29,725 nt of DNA, taken from an uncultured Micromonospora sp. (GTDB taxonomy: Bacteria; Actinomycetota; Actinomycetes; Mycobacteriales; Micromonosporaceae). The stretch covers positions 1 to 29,725 of the forward strand of contig CALGAM010000264.1 of assembly GCA_937951935.1 (NCBI GenBank). The letters are read 5' to 3'. Under the pieces are notes generated by a model that did not search any database, had not been told where the DNA came from, and saw only the letters and a list, made by a program, of their open reading frames with translations. Below, one piece after another: positions 1 to 7,446 of this stretch. Within the stretch, counting starts at the first letter, position 1. Every line of letters begins with the position of its first letter. A program made the position numbers and the translations under genes.

Positions 1-845
1 ACCCCCGCCTCGTCGGCGATTGCGACCAGGTGCATGACCGCGTTGAGTGAGCCGCCGATCGCCGCGTGTACGGTGATCGCGTTCTCGAACGCCTCGCGGG
101 TCAGGATGGTCCGCGCGGTGACGCCGTCGCGCAGCAGCGCGACGGCCCGTTCGCCCGCCGCCCGCGCCATGCGGCGGATCTCGGCCATCGAGGCCGGGAT
201 GAGCGCCGCCCACGGCAGGGCGAGGCCGAGCGCCTCGCTCATCACCTGCATGGTCGCCGCGGTGCCCATGTACTGGCAGGCGCCGCAGCCGGGGCAGGCG
301 AAGCGCTGGAACGCCAGGAACTCGTCGAGGTCGCGGGTGCCCCGGTCCACGTCGACCCTCATGCTCCACAGCTCCTCGTTGGAGCGCAGCTGCGGGCCCG
401 CGGCCATCGCGCCGCCCGGCACGTGTACCGACGGGAGATCGAGCCGGGCCATGGCGAGCAGGTGTGCCGGCACCGCCTTGTCGCCGGCGGAGGCGAGCAC
501 CAGCGCGTCGAAGGGCGTGGCCCTGGCGTGGATCTCGACCATGTTGGCGATGAACTCGCGGGACGCGAGCGGGTACCGCATGCCGGCGTGTGCCTGGGCC
601 ACCCCGTCGCAGATGTCGGTGGTGGTGTACTCGGCCGACTTGCCACCGGCCTGGAGCACGCCCTTGGCCGCCTCCGCGCCGAGCGACCCGAGGTGGTACG
701 AGCTGGGGTGCGACGAGCCCGCCGCGGTCTCCACCAGTACCTGTGGCCGGGACAGGTCGGCCACCGACCAGTCCATCGACATCCGCAGCGCGTCGCCCTC
801 GAAGCTGATCCGGCGTACCTGTTGGCTGGCGAGCTGTCCGGTCAC
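1..845 (-). CDS. IlvD/Edd-family dehydratase, 3'-truncated by window edge
   Basis: The first 281 residues of a dihydroxy-acid/sugar-acid dehydratase are present; the C-terminal half lies outside the window. Family members remove water from 2,3-dihydroxy acids or aldonic acids to give 2-keto-3-deoxy acids, using an Fe-S cluster. Family signatures are CDGVAQAHAGMRY (residues 79-91), the VPGGAMAAG segment (142-150), and CPGCGACQYMGTA (184-196) followed by EALGLALP. The cysteine pattern resembles Edd (6-phosphogluconate dehydratase) more than IlvD. The usual CDK cysteine is replaced by Gly in SAGDKAVP (G121). The GTG start overlaps the stop of the upstream deacylase as GTGA, implying translational coupling. 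The true substrate is unknown; a sugar-acid or hydroxy-acid dehydratase is more likely than valine/isoleucine biosynthesis given the neighbours. Confidence 0.85.
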   Translation of the reverse strand, partial: MTGQLASQQVRRISFEGDALRMSMDWSVADLSRPQVLVETAAGSSHPSSYHLGSLGAEAAKGVLQAGGKSAEYTTTDICDGVAQAHAGMRYPLASREFIANMVEIHARATPFDALVLASAGDKAVPAHLLAMARLDLPSVHVPGGAMAAGPQLRSNEELWSMRVDVDRGTRDLDEFLAFQRFACPGCGACQYMGTAATMQVMSEALGLALPWAALIPASMAEIRRMARAAGERAVALLRDGVTARTILTREAFENAITVHAAIGGSLNAVMHLVAIADEAG

Positions 846-2440
846 CGGGCCACGCTCCGGCGCAGCACCCGGCCGGGCCGGGCGGCGGTCTGCGTCCCGT
901 CGTCGACCACCAGCGTCCCGTTGACCACCACGTGACTGATTCCCACCGGCGGCTGGGCCGGCTCGGTGAAGGTGGCGACGTCGCGCACGGTGGCGGGGTC
1001 GAAGGCGACGAGGTCGGCGAAGGCGCCGACCCGCACCCTGCCCCGGTCGGGCAGGCGGAGCCGGTCGGCGACCGCGCCGGTCATCTTGCGCACCGCGTCC
1101 GGCAGGCTGAGCACCCCCTGCTCGCGCACGTACCGGCCGAGGACGCGGGGGTACGTGCCGAACCCGCGCGGGTGTGGCTTGAGACCGTTCTGCGCCAGCG
1201 GTACGGCGGAGCCGTCCGAGCCCACGACGCTGCGGTGGTGGGCCAGGAACGTGGTCATGTCGGCCTCGGTCCGGTAGAAGAGCACCACCTGGACGGCGTT
1301 GCCGTGCTCCAGGCAGAGGTCCAGGGTGAACGCCACCGGATCGACGCCGGCCCGCGCGGCGGCCTCCTCGATGGACAGGCCCACGACGTCCTCGCGGCCG
1401 GGGCCGCTGCGGCTGATCACCACCCGGTCCCAGTACCAGGGGATGCCGCCCATCCAGCCGGCGGCCAGTTCGCGCTCGGCCCGCTGCCGGGCGGCCGGGT
1501 CGGCGAGGGTCCGGCGCATGCCCTCGGTGCCGCCGGCCTGGGTCCAGGGCGGCAGGTACTGGGTGAGCGAGGAGGACGAGGCGTCGTACGGGTAGACGTC
1601 GAACCAGACGTCCAGTCCGTCGGCGGCGGCCCGCTCGAAGAGGGCGACCACGTCCGCCGCCCGCCCCCACTTCGCCGGCTCGTTGATCGCGGCGTGCGAG
1701 AACTGTAGCCGGGCGCCCGTGTCGCGGCAGGTGGCGATCGCCTCCTCCACGTCGGGGAAGCCGGGGCCGCACTCGGCCCGGGCGTGGGTGGCGTACGTCG
1801 CGTCGCGGCTGGCCACCACCTCGACCAGGGCTCGCACCTCGTCGGTGTCGCCGTAGCCGGAGGGGATGTGGGTGAGGCCGGTCGACAGGCCGAAGGCACC
1901 CCGGTCGAGGCTGTCGGCCACCAGCGCGCGCATCCGGTCCAGTTCGGCGGCGGTCGGGCGGCGCTGGTCGACGCCCATCACGGCGACCCGGATGGTGCCG
2001 TGCCCGACCAGCGGTGCCACGTTGAGCGCCGGGGGGTCGGCGGCGAGCCGGTCGGCGTACCCGTCGAGGTCGGTCCAGGTCAGCGGCACCGGGTCGTCGC
2101 CGATCCGGGCGAGGTGGTCGGCGTGCAGGTCGAGCCGGTCCGGCGCGAGCGGGAAGGCGGAGAAGCCGCAGTTGCCGGTGACCTCGGTGGTCACGCCCTG
2201 GCGTACCTTGCTCTCGCCGGCGGGGTCGAGCAGGAGGCTGACGTCGGAGTGGGTGTGGATGTCGATGAAGCCGGGGCAGAGCACCCGGCCGGCGAGGTCG
2301 ACGACCCGGGTGGCGCGGACGTCGGGCAGTGCGCCGACGGCGACGATGCGGTCGCCGGCCACCGCGACGTCACCGGGGTACGGCTCGCCGCCGGTCCCGT
2401 CGACGACGGTCGCCCCGCGAAACAGGAGATCGACCTCCAT
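842..2440 (-). CDS. N-acyl-D-amino-acid deacylase (D-aminoacylase family amidohydrolase)
   Basis: A 532-residue metal-dependent amidohydrolase of the D-aminoacylase/N-acyl-D-glutamate deacylase family, which releases a free D-amino acid from its N-acyl form in the cytoplasm. The metal-site motif IHTHSD lies at 61-66. QGVTTEVTGNCGFSAFP (81-97) carries the bridging cysteine C91 typical of D-aminoacylases, and THARAE (near 218) and FSHA (near 250) supply further histidines. GSDGSAVPL near 406 supplies the catalytic Asp, followed by HPRGFGTYPRVLGRY. The C-terminus ends with the usual amidohydrolase composite strand (GAFADLVAFDP). The ATG at 2440 is preceded by AAGGAG (2446-2451 on the complement). 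It is the first gene of a minus-strand unit with the dehydratase downstream and is divergent from the hydroxy-acid oxidase. The acyl and amino-acid specificity cannot be read from sequence. Confidence 0.9.
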   Translation of the reverse strand: MEVDLLFRGATVVDGTGGEPYPGDVAVAGDRIVAVGALPDVRATRVVDLAGRVLCPGFIDIHTHSDVSLLLDPAGESKVRQGVTTEVTGNCGFSAFPLAPDRLDLHADHLARIGDDPVPLTWTDLDGYADRLAADPPALNVAPLVGHGTIRVAVMGVDQRRPTAAELDRMRALVADSLDRGAFGLSTGLTHIPSGYGDTDEVRALVEVVASRDATYATHARAECGPGFPDVEEAIATCRDTGARLQFSHAAINEPAKWGRAADVVALFERAAADGLDVWFDVYPYDASSSSLTQYLPPWTQAGGTEGMRRTLADPAARQRAERELAAGWMGGIPWYWDRVVISRSGPGREDVVGLSIEEAAARAGVDPVAFTLDLCLEHGNAVQVVLFYRTEADMTTFLAHHRSVVGSDGSAVPLAQNGLKPHPRGFGTYPRVLGRYVREQGVLSLPDAVRKMTGAVADRLRLPDRGRVRVGAFADLVAFDPATVRDVATFTEPAQPPVGISHVVVNGTLVVDDGTQTAARPGRVLRRSVAR

Positions 2441-2478
2441 ACCCGCTCCTTGTTCCGCTAGTTAGACCACGTATTTCA

Positions 2479-2493
2479 TTGCACGATACTTTC
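2479..2493 (-). promoter_or_regulatory. Operator-like element, copy 1 (deacylase side)
   Basis: The complement reads GAAAGTATCGTGCAA. It nearly matches GAAACTATCGTTGCA at 2541-2555 in the opposite orientation. The local sequence at 2484-2498 is also a perfect CGATA-N5-TATCG palindrome. It lies over the predicted -10 of the deacylase promoter. Binding by the IclR-family protein encoded at 23849 is inferred. Confidence 0.45.
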
Positions 2494-2518
2494 TATCGCA
2501 CCCCCAGGGGCGCGACAA
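2490..2518 (-). promoter_or_regulatory. Putative sigma70-type promoter for the deacylase operon
   Basis: On the minus strand TTGTCG (complement of 2513-2518) is followed after 17 bases by TAGAAA (complement of 2490-2495). The predicted -10 overlaps the operator-like element at 2479-2493, an arrangement suited to repression. The -10 match is only 4 of 6, so this is a tentative call. Confidence 0.4.
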
Positions 2519-2540
2519 GAGCGCAGAGGTTGCATTGAAT

Positions 2541-2555
2541 GAAACTATCGTTGCA
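2541..2555 (+). promoter_or_regulatory. Operator-like element, copy 2 (oxidase side)
   Basis: GAAAC-TATC-GTTGC is an imperfect inverted repeat differing by one base from the GAAAC-N4-GTTTC element at 23685-23698. It lies 31 bases before the preferred ATG of the hydroxy-acid oxidase. A start at 2535 would place the element inside the gene, which is one reason to prefer 2586. Confidence 0.45.
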
Positions 2556-2585
2556 GTGATCGGGTTGCCGTGGTGGGATGACCGC

Positions 2586-3626
2586 ATGCCACACCACCCC
2601 CTCGACATCCTCGCCGAGCAGGGACGACTGCGCCTCGCGCCACCCGTCGCCGAGTTCGTCGCGTCCGTCGCCGGCGACGGCCTGACCGACCGCCGCAACG
2701 CCGACGAGTTCCGGCGGTACGCGCTGGTGCCCGCCGTCGGTGTCGACGTCTCCGCCGTCGACACCCGCACCCGGCTGCCCGGCGTGGAGCTGCCCCACCC
2801 GGTGGTGCTCGCGCCGACGGCGCTGCACGAGCTCTACCACCCCGAGGGGGAGGCGGCGACCGCCCGCGCCGCGGCCGCGACCGGCTCGCTGTTCGTGCTC
2901 AGCAGCGACGCCAGCCAGCCACTGGAGAGCTCGGCCGCGCTCCTGCCGCACGGCTTCTACGTGCAGCTCGCGCTCTGGCGCGACAGCGGGCTGGTTCGCG
3001 ACCTCGTACGCCGGGCCGAGGAGGCGGGGGCCGCCGCCCTCGTCCTGACCCTGGACAGCGCCGTCGGCGGCGTGCGCTACCGACAGGAGCGCTACCTGCC
3101 CGAGTTGCCGTCGAGCGTGTCGCGGGCCAACCTCGGCCCCGCCTACCGGGACATGGTGCCGGCCTTCATCGACCCGAGCGTCACCTGGGAGACCATCGAG
3201 ACGTTCGTCTCCTCGACCCGGCTGCCGGTGCTCGGCAAGGGCATCGTGCGCGCACGCGACGCGGCACGCGGCATCGACGCGGGGCTGGCCGGGATCATCG
3301 TCTCCAACCACGGCGGGCGCAACCTCGACAACGCGGTGGCCACGCTGGAGATGCTGCCCGAGGTGGTCGAGGCGGTCGCCGACCGCGTCCCGGTGCTGCT
3401 GGACGGTGGCGTACGGCGCGGCACGGACGTGCTCACCGCGCTGGCGCTCGGTGCCCGCGCGGTGTTGGTCGGCCGCCCGTACGTCTGGGGTCTGGCCGCC
3501 CAGGGTGCCGACGGCGTCCGCACCGTCGTCGACACCCTGGTGCACGAGCTGCGCGTGGCCATGGCCCTGTGCGGGGTCACCTCGGTGAGCGACGTGCCCC
3601 GCGACACGGTCCGGCTCCGTCGCTGA
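2586..3626 (+). CDS. FMN-dependent alpha-hydroxy-acid oxidase/dehydrogenase
   Basis: A 346-residue TIM-barrel flavoenzyme of the glycolate oxidase/lactate oxidase/mandelate dehydrogenase family, which oxidises (S)-2-hydroxy acids to 2-keto acids. Visible motifs are PVVLAPTA (72-79), LGKGI with the flavin-contacting K218, SNHGGRNLD with the catalytic pair H242/R245, and LDGGVRRGTDV (272-282) plus GRP (296-298) for FMN phosphate. The segment QLALW (127-131) replaces the usual QLYVY/QMYVF, so a substrate-contacting Tyr is absent; this hints at an unusual substrate. An in-frame ATG at 2535 exists, but it precedes the operator-like element and the residues between lack family similarity. It is divergent from the deacylase gene and convergent with the M81 gene. 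Confidence 0.87.
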   Translation: MPHHPLDILAEQGRLRLAPPVAEFVASVAGDGLTDRRNADEFRRYALVPAVGVDVSAVDTRTRLPGVELPHPVVLAPTALHELYHPEGEAATARAAAATGSLFVLSSDASQPLESSAALLPHGFYVQLALWRDSGLVRDLVRRAEEAGAAALVLTLDSAVGGVRYRQERYLPELPSSVSRANLGPAYRDMVPAFIDPSVTWETIETFVSSTRLPVLGKGIVRARDAARGIDAGLAGIIVSNHGGRNLDNAVATLEMLPEVVEAVADRVPVLLDGGVRRGTDVLTALALGARAVLVGRPYVWGLAAQGADGVRTVVDTLVHELRVAMALCGVTSVSDVPRDTVRLRR

Positions 3627-3634
3627 GCGCCGGC

Positions 3635-3661
3635 CGTGCCGTGCCAGGACGTGCCGTGCCA
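3635..3661. repeat. 12-bp direct repeat in convergent intergenic gap
   Basis: CGTGCCGTGCCA occurs at 3635-3646 and again at 3650-3661, between the convergent oxidase and M81 genes. The gap (3627-3691) also holds an imperfect GC-rich hairpin near 3664-3687 that could act as a terminator. No function can be assigned to the repeat. Confidence 0.4.
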
Positions 3662-3691
3662 CGAGGTCCGGTCCCGCCGGTGACCGCCGGC

Positions 3692-5191
3692 TCAGTCCGG
3701 CGCCCACACCAGGTCGGCGTCGAGCGGGTACAGCGGCCGGTCCACCCGGGTGTACGGCAGCGCCGTGAGGCGGGAGTCCGACGGGCCACGGGTGTCGACG
3801 TCCAGGCACTCGCGCGCGATCGGCTCGAAGAACGCCCGGTAGCCGCCCGCCGACTTCGTCACCACGATGTGCGCCTCCCGGGGGTCGAGCCCGACCCGCA
3901 GGTAGAGCTGGTAGTCGAGCTGGCTCGCCGGGCGCTCGGTGATGACGACGTACAGGTGCGTGCCGACCCGGACCACCGCGGTCGCACCGAGGTCGACCGG
4001 CGCCGGCGGGTACTTCGACCGGTACCGCCCGTCGGCCAGGGTGACCACCTCGCCGCTGATCTCCACCGGGGTGTGGAACGCGGTGGCCAGCGACCCGCCC
4101 ACCCGCAGCGTCACCCGCGCGCCGAGGCCCGCGGCGACGCACCGGCGTGCCGCCGCCGCGTCGGTCACGATGACCTGGGCCCGGCCGGTCAACTCCGCGC
4201 GGGCCAGCGCGGCGAGCACCTCGACGCCGTCGCCGGTCGCGCCGGCGGAGACGCTGTCCGCGCCGTCGCCGAAGACGAACGGGCCACGGCGCGGGTCCGG
4301 CGGCACCGCCGCGGTCTCGATCGCACGCTCGACGGGGATCTTCGGTGCGAGCACCCGGTGGCGCCGTTCCCAGGCCATGCGCGCCAGCTCGTCGGCGCGG
4401 CTGCGAGCCAGCTCCGGGCGGCCGTCGGTGACGACGACCGCCGCCCACGACAGCTCCGGTACGTCCAGCCACGGCTGCGCCATGAACAGCGACGCGTCCA
4501 GCACCCCCGGCTCGTCCAGCATCTCCCTGAGGCGCGCCATGATCTCGCTGACCGGCGGATGGTTGGTGTCCTGCCCCTCGGCCGGAGTGATCATGGGGAT
4601 CTTCCGCCAGGCGATCACGGGGTCGGCTCCGCGCAGCCGGGCCAGCAGCAGCTTCATCGCGCGCTCGCCGGTCTGGACCATGTCCACGTGCGGCAGGGTG
4701 TGGTAGCCGGCGATCAGCGGCGTGGCGGCACCCATCCGCGCGGTGAAGTGGCAGTGCAGGTCGAACGACGCCGCGACCGGCACCCCCATCAGCTCCGCGA
4801 CCGCGCTCAGCAGGTCGCCCTCGACGTCCGGTTCGTCCTCGGCGACCATCGCGCCGTGCAGCTGCAGGTAGACGCCGTCCACCGCCCCGCGCAGGGGGGC
4901 GAGGCCGGCGAGCAGTCGCTCCCGCAGCCGGGGATAGACCCCCGCGGCGACCGTCGGGCCACTCATCGCGCCGGCCGAGGTGGTCGGCACCACCTGGGCG
5001 CCGGCCACCCGTGCCGCCGCCACTGCGCCCGCGATCGAGTCAAGCCCACCACCAACAGTCAGAACCTCATCGCCCTCCGCCCACGTCGAGGAACGAAACG
5101 CCTCGATCCCGGTCACCCCGGGGGCAAACGTGTTCGCCTCGAACATGAGGCCGGCGATGGCGATGCGCGGCGCGGCTGCGGCATCCGTCAC
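3692..5191 (-). CDS. M81/MlrC-family metallopeptidase homologue (first copy)
   Basis: A 499-residue protein of the MlrC (microcystinase C, peptidase family M81) family, zinc hydrolases that cleave small peptides or amides. The N-terminus AIAGLMFEANTFAP (11-24) is the family hallmark. LQLHGAMVAEDEPD (109-122) is the conserved core, SFDLHCHF (142-149) gives the metal-binding D144 and H146, and PHVDMVQTGERA supplies H168. The C-terminal half contains the MlrC C-domain (VFGDGADSVSAGATGDG). The ORF extends to an ATG at 5227, but a GTG at 5191 with GGGAG just upstream is preferred: the N-terminal extension looks non-conserved and would swallow the operator-like site at 5219-5232. It is divergent from the FAH gene. 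The substrate is unknown; microcystin itself is unlikely because no mlrA is seen. Confidence 0.87.
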   Translation of the reverse strand: MTDAAAAPRIAIAGLMFEANTFAPGVTGIEAFRSSTWAEGDEVLTVGGGLDSIAGAVAAARVAGAQVVPTTSAGAMSGPTVAAGVYPRLRERLLAGLAPLRGAVDGVYLQLHGAMVAEDEPDVEGDLLSAVAELMGVPVAASFDLHCHFTARMGAATPLIAGYHTLPHVDMVQTGERAMKLLLARLRGADPVIAWRKIPMITPAEGQDTNHPPVSEIMARLREMLDEPGVLDASLFMAQPWLDVPELSWAAVVVTDGRPELARSRADELARMAWERRHRVLAPKIPVERAIETAAVPPDPRRGPFVFGDGADSVSAGATGDGVEVLAALARAELTGRAQVIVTDAAAARRCVAAGLGARVTLRVGGSLATAFHTPVEISGEVVTLADGRYRSKYPPAPVDLGATAVVRVGTHLYVVITERPASQLDYQLYLRVGLDPREAHIVVTKSAGGYRAFFEPIARECLDVDTRGPSDSRLTALPYTRVDRPLYPLDADLVWAPD

Positions 5192-5218
5192 GTCAGGACT
5201 CCCTCTGTTCCAGCAAGA

Positions 5219-5232
5219 GAAACTCATGTTCC
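5219..5232. promoter_or_regulatory. Operator-like inverted repeat between M81 and FAH genes
   Basis: GAAAC-TCAT-GTTCC, nine of ten arm positions matching GAAAC-N4-GTTTC at 23685. A second GTTCCA lies at 5207-5212, making a direct repeat with GTTCCA at 5228-5233. It sits between the two divergent starts (5191 and 5263), so it could control both. Confidence 0.45.
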
Positions 5233-5262
5233 ATGATTGGCGACACTATCGGAAGGAGAGCC

Positions 5263-6111
5263 ATGCAGTTCATCCGCGTGGGCGAGCCCGGAGCCGAGCG
5301 CCCGGTCGTGGTCGACGACGCCGGCGTCAGCTACGACCTGACGCCGCTGACCGCCGACATCGACGGCGCGTTCCTCGCCTCCGGTGGCATCGCCGCGACC
5401 CGCAGCGCGCTGGCGGAGAAGCGGCTGCCGGCCATCGACGTCACCGGCCTGCGCCTGGGCGCCCCGGTGGCCCGGCCGCACGCCGTGTGGTGCATCGGCA
5501 TGAACTACGCCGCCCACGCGGCCGAGTCGGGCGCCGAGCCGCCCAGCGTCCCGGTGCTGTTCTTCAAGACCCCGAACACGGTCGTCGGCCCGAACGACGA
5601 CGTCCTGATCCCGCGCGGCGCGGAGAAGACCGACTGGGAGGTGGAACTCGCCGTCGTGATCGGGCAGCGCGCGCGCTACCTCGACTCGCCGGCCGACGCC
5701 GCCCGGTACATCGCCGGCTACACCATCTCCAACGACGTCTCCGAGCGGGCGTTCCAGCTTGAGATCTCCGGCGGGCAGTGGTCCAAGGGCAAGTGCGCGG
5801 AGACGTTCAACCCGCTCGGTCCGGCGCTGGTGCCCGCCGACGAACTGGACCCCGGCAACCTGCGGCTGTGGTCGCGGGTCAACGGCGAGCCACGGCAGGA
5901 CTCCACCACGGCCGACCTGATCTTTCCGGTCGACCACCTGGTCTGGCACCTGTCCCAGGTGGCGGTCCTCGAACCGGGCGACATCGTCAACACCGGCACA
6001 CCGCAGGGTGTGGCGCTCTCCGGCCGCTTCCCGTACCTGCGCGCGGGCGACGTCGTGGAGTTGGGCATCGAGGGCATCGGCACCCAGCGCCAGCGGCTGC
6101 GGCAGGCGTGA
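5263..6111 (+). CDS. Fumarylacetoacetate hydrolase (FAH)-family protein
   Basis: A 282-residue FAH-fold enzyme. The family hydrolyses or decarboxylates diketo acids such as acylpyruvates, 2,4-diketo-3-deoxy sugar acids or oxaloacetate, usually with Mg2+. The conserved core is WCIGMNYAAHAAE (76-88), FFKTPNTVVGP (100-110), and DWEVELAVVIG (124-134) with metal ligands E126 and E128. NDVSERAFQ (157-165) supplies D158, followed by K175 and FNPLGP (182-187), then the NTGTP/GVALS loop near the C-terminus. The ATG at 5263 follows GGAAGGAG (5251-5258); the longer ORF from 5233 lacks similarity. It is convergent with the next gene, stop to stop within 3 bases. Beside a dehydratase, an SDR and a lactonase-like protein, a role in cleaving a diketo acid to pyruvate plus a second acid is plausible but inferred. 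Confidence 0.88.
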   Translation: MQFIRVGEPGAERPVVVDDAGVSYDLTPLTADIDGAFLASGGIAATRSALAEKRLPAIDVTGLRLGAPVARPHAVWCIGMNYAAHAAESGAEPPSVPVLFFKTPNTVVGPNDDVLIPRGAEKTDWEVELAVVIGQRARYLDSPADAARYIAGYTISNDVSERAFQLEISGGQWSKGKCAETFNPLGPALVPADELDPGNLRLWSRVNGEPRQDSTTADLIFPVDHLVWHLSQVAVLEPGDIVNTGTPQGVALSGRFPYLRAGDVVELGIEGIGTQRQRLRQA

Positions 6112-6114
6112 GGG

Positions 6115-7365
6115 TCAGAACCAGGTGGTGACGGCGCCGATCACCGCGTCGGCGTCGTCGAGCACCGGGATCAGCGGCCACCTGTCGAAGGCCGTACACG
6201 GGTGGCACGGCCCGAGCCGCACGACGTCGCCCACCCGGAGTTCGCCGCCGTGGGCGAGGTAGCCGTGCTGGTCGTTCATGCCCCGCACGTACACCCCGGC
6301 GCACGGTACGGACGTGCCGTCGCGCAACACGTCGAGCACCACCGGCAGGTGACTGTCGTACGGTGCGTCCCGCTTACCCGCGTTCACCAGCGCGAGCCCC
6401 GGCTCCGGTGTGGAGACGACGGCGGCCCACAGGTCGAGCGCCGGACGCAGCTCGGCGGCCAGCGGCACGGCGGACGCGTCCGGACCGTGGTCGTGGGTGA
6501 CGGTCCCGCCGGACCGGACGACGACGCGAACCGGTCGACTCAGCCGCGGCCGGTCCATCGCGGCGACCCGGTCCGGGAAGACCGACCCGCCAGCGGTGAT
6601 CAGGATCTCCGCGACGCCGGTCTCCTCGGCGCCGGCGAAGAGGCCGGCCGCGTCCACCCGGGCGGCCGCGCCGGCGAGCCGCGCCAGGTAGGCGTCCACG
6701 GCCGAGAGGTTCGCGGCGTCCCTGCGGGCCGGCAGGATGCCCTCGAACCCCTCCACCCCGACCAGGCGAAGCCGGGCACTGTCGTGCACGGCGTGCGCGA
6801 CGGCCACCAGCTCGTCCTCGGTCCGGGCTCCGGTGCGGCCGCCCGGCAGGCCGAGTTCGACCAGCACGGGGAGGGCACGGGTGGCGCCCGCGGCGCGCAG
6901 CTGCGCGTCGAGTGCCGCCACACCGGCCCGGGAGTCGACGAGCGGGATGACGACCAGGTCGGGCCGCTCCTCGGTGAGCCGCACCAACGCGCGGACGTTG
7001 GCCGGGTCCACCACCTCGTGGGCCAGGATGATCCGGCGCACCCCGAACGCGGCGAGCAGCCGGGCCTGGTGCACGGAGGCCGCCGTCATCCCCCAGGCCC
7101 CATGGGCGAGTTGGAGCCTGACGAGCTCGGGCGACAGGTGTGTCTTGGCGTGGGGCGCCTGCGAGACCCCGACGGCGGTACACCACTTGGCGTGCCGGGC
7201 GACGTTGTGCTCGACCGCGCTCGCCCGCAGCGTCAGCGCCGGGAGCAGCAGATCGGTGCGGCGCCAGCCCTGCCGTCCGATCTCGGCGACCGGCACCGAC
7301 GGGTCGGGCAGACAGCGGAACCGCGGCGGCGTGCGGCCCTCGCCCCACTGGATTGACCAGGTCAC
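6115..7365 (-). CDS. D-threonine aldolase / D-serine dehydratase-like PLP enzyme (fold type III)
   Basis: A 416-residue alanine-racemase-fold PLP enzyme of the DSD1/D-threonine-aldolase family, acting on D-amino acids with a beta-hydroxyl group. The cofactor lysine is K74 in PHAKTH. The C-terminal metal site is visible as NDQHGYL (H367) and GPCHPCTAFDRW (H388, C390), typical of zinc-dependent eukaryotic-type D-serine dehydratases and D-threonine aldolases. The ORF opens at 7407, but a GTG at 7365 is preferred. TACTAT lies six bases upstream of it with no Shine-Dalgarno, the pattern of a leaderless actinobacterial transcript, and the operator-like palindrome 7391-7406 then falls outside the gene. 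Deaminase, aldolase and 3-hydroxyaspartate dehydratase activities all occur in this family and cannot be told apart here. Confidence 0.85.
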   Translation of the reverse strand: MTWSIQWGEGRTPPRFRCLPDPSVPVAEIGRQGWRRTDLLLPALTLRASAVEHNVARHAKWCTAVGVSQAPHAKTHLSPELVRLQLAHGAWGMTAASVHQARLLAAFGVRRIILAHEVVDPANVRALVRLTEERPDLVVIPLVDSRAGVAALDAQLRAAGATRALPVLVELGLPGGRTGARTEDELVAVAHAVHDSARLRLVGVEGFEGILPARRDAANLSAVDAYLARLAGAAARVDAAGLFAGAEETGVAEILITAGGSVFPDRVAAMDRPRLSRPVRVVVRSGGTVTHDHGPDASAVPLAAELRPALDLWAAVVSTPEPGLALVNAGKRDAPYDSHLPVVLDVLRDGTSVPCAGVYVRGMNDQHGYLAHGGELRVGDVVRLGPCHPCTAFDRWPLIPVLDDADAVIGAVTTWF

Positions 7366-7371
7366 CGGGCG

Positions 7372-7377
7372 ATAGTA
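7372..7377 (-). promoter_or_regulatory. Putative -10 element of a leaderless promoter
   Basis: The complement reads TACTAT, fitting the TANNNT -10 consensus. It is followed by six bases and then the GTG of the D-threonine-aldolase-like gene. That spacing would put the transcription start at or next to the start codon. No clear -35 is seen; the palindrome at 7391-7406 covers that position. Confidence 0.4.
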
Positions 7378-7390
7378 GCGTGGCGCCAGA

Positions 7391-7406
7391 TGGAAATTCC
7401 ATTCCA
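7391..7406. promoter_or_regulatory. Operator-like palindrome TGGAAATTCCATTCCA
   Basis: The sequence contains TGGAA-A-TTCCA (7391-7401) and, overlapping it, TGGAA-N6-TTCCA (7391-7406). It resembles the TGGAAA/TTTCCA arms known for IclR operators. It lies in the divergent promoter region between the D-threonine-aldolase-like gene and the aminotransferase operon, where one bound repressor could control both. Confidence 0.5.
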
Positions 7407-7446
7407 CTAGTCAAAACAACACCGACCCATCCGGGGGGATTCCGTC

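Noticed and set aside
2493..4472. Minus-strand 659-codon open frame
   Set aside because: It runs antisense to the FMN oxidase and out of frame with the M81 gene; it is low-complexity Arg/Gly-rich.
3569..5236. Plus-strand 555-codon open frame
   Set aside because: Antisense to the first M81 gene, which has metal-site motifs; the translated product has no domain features.
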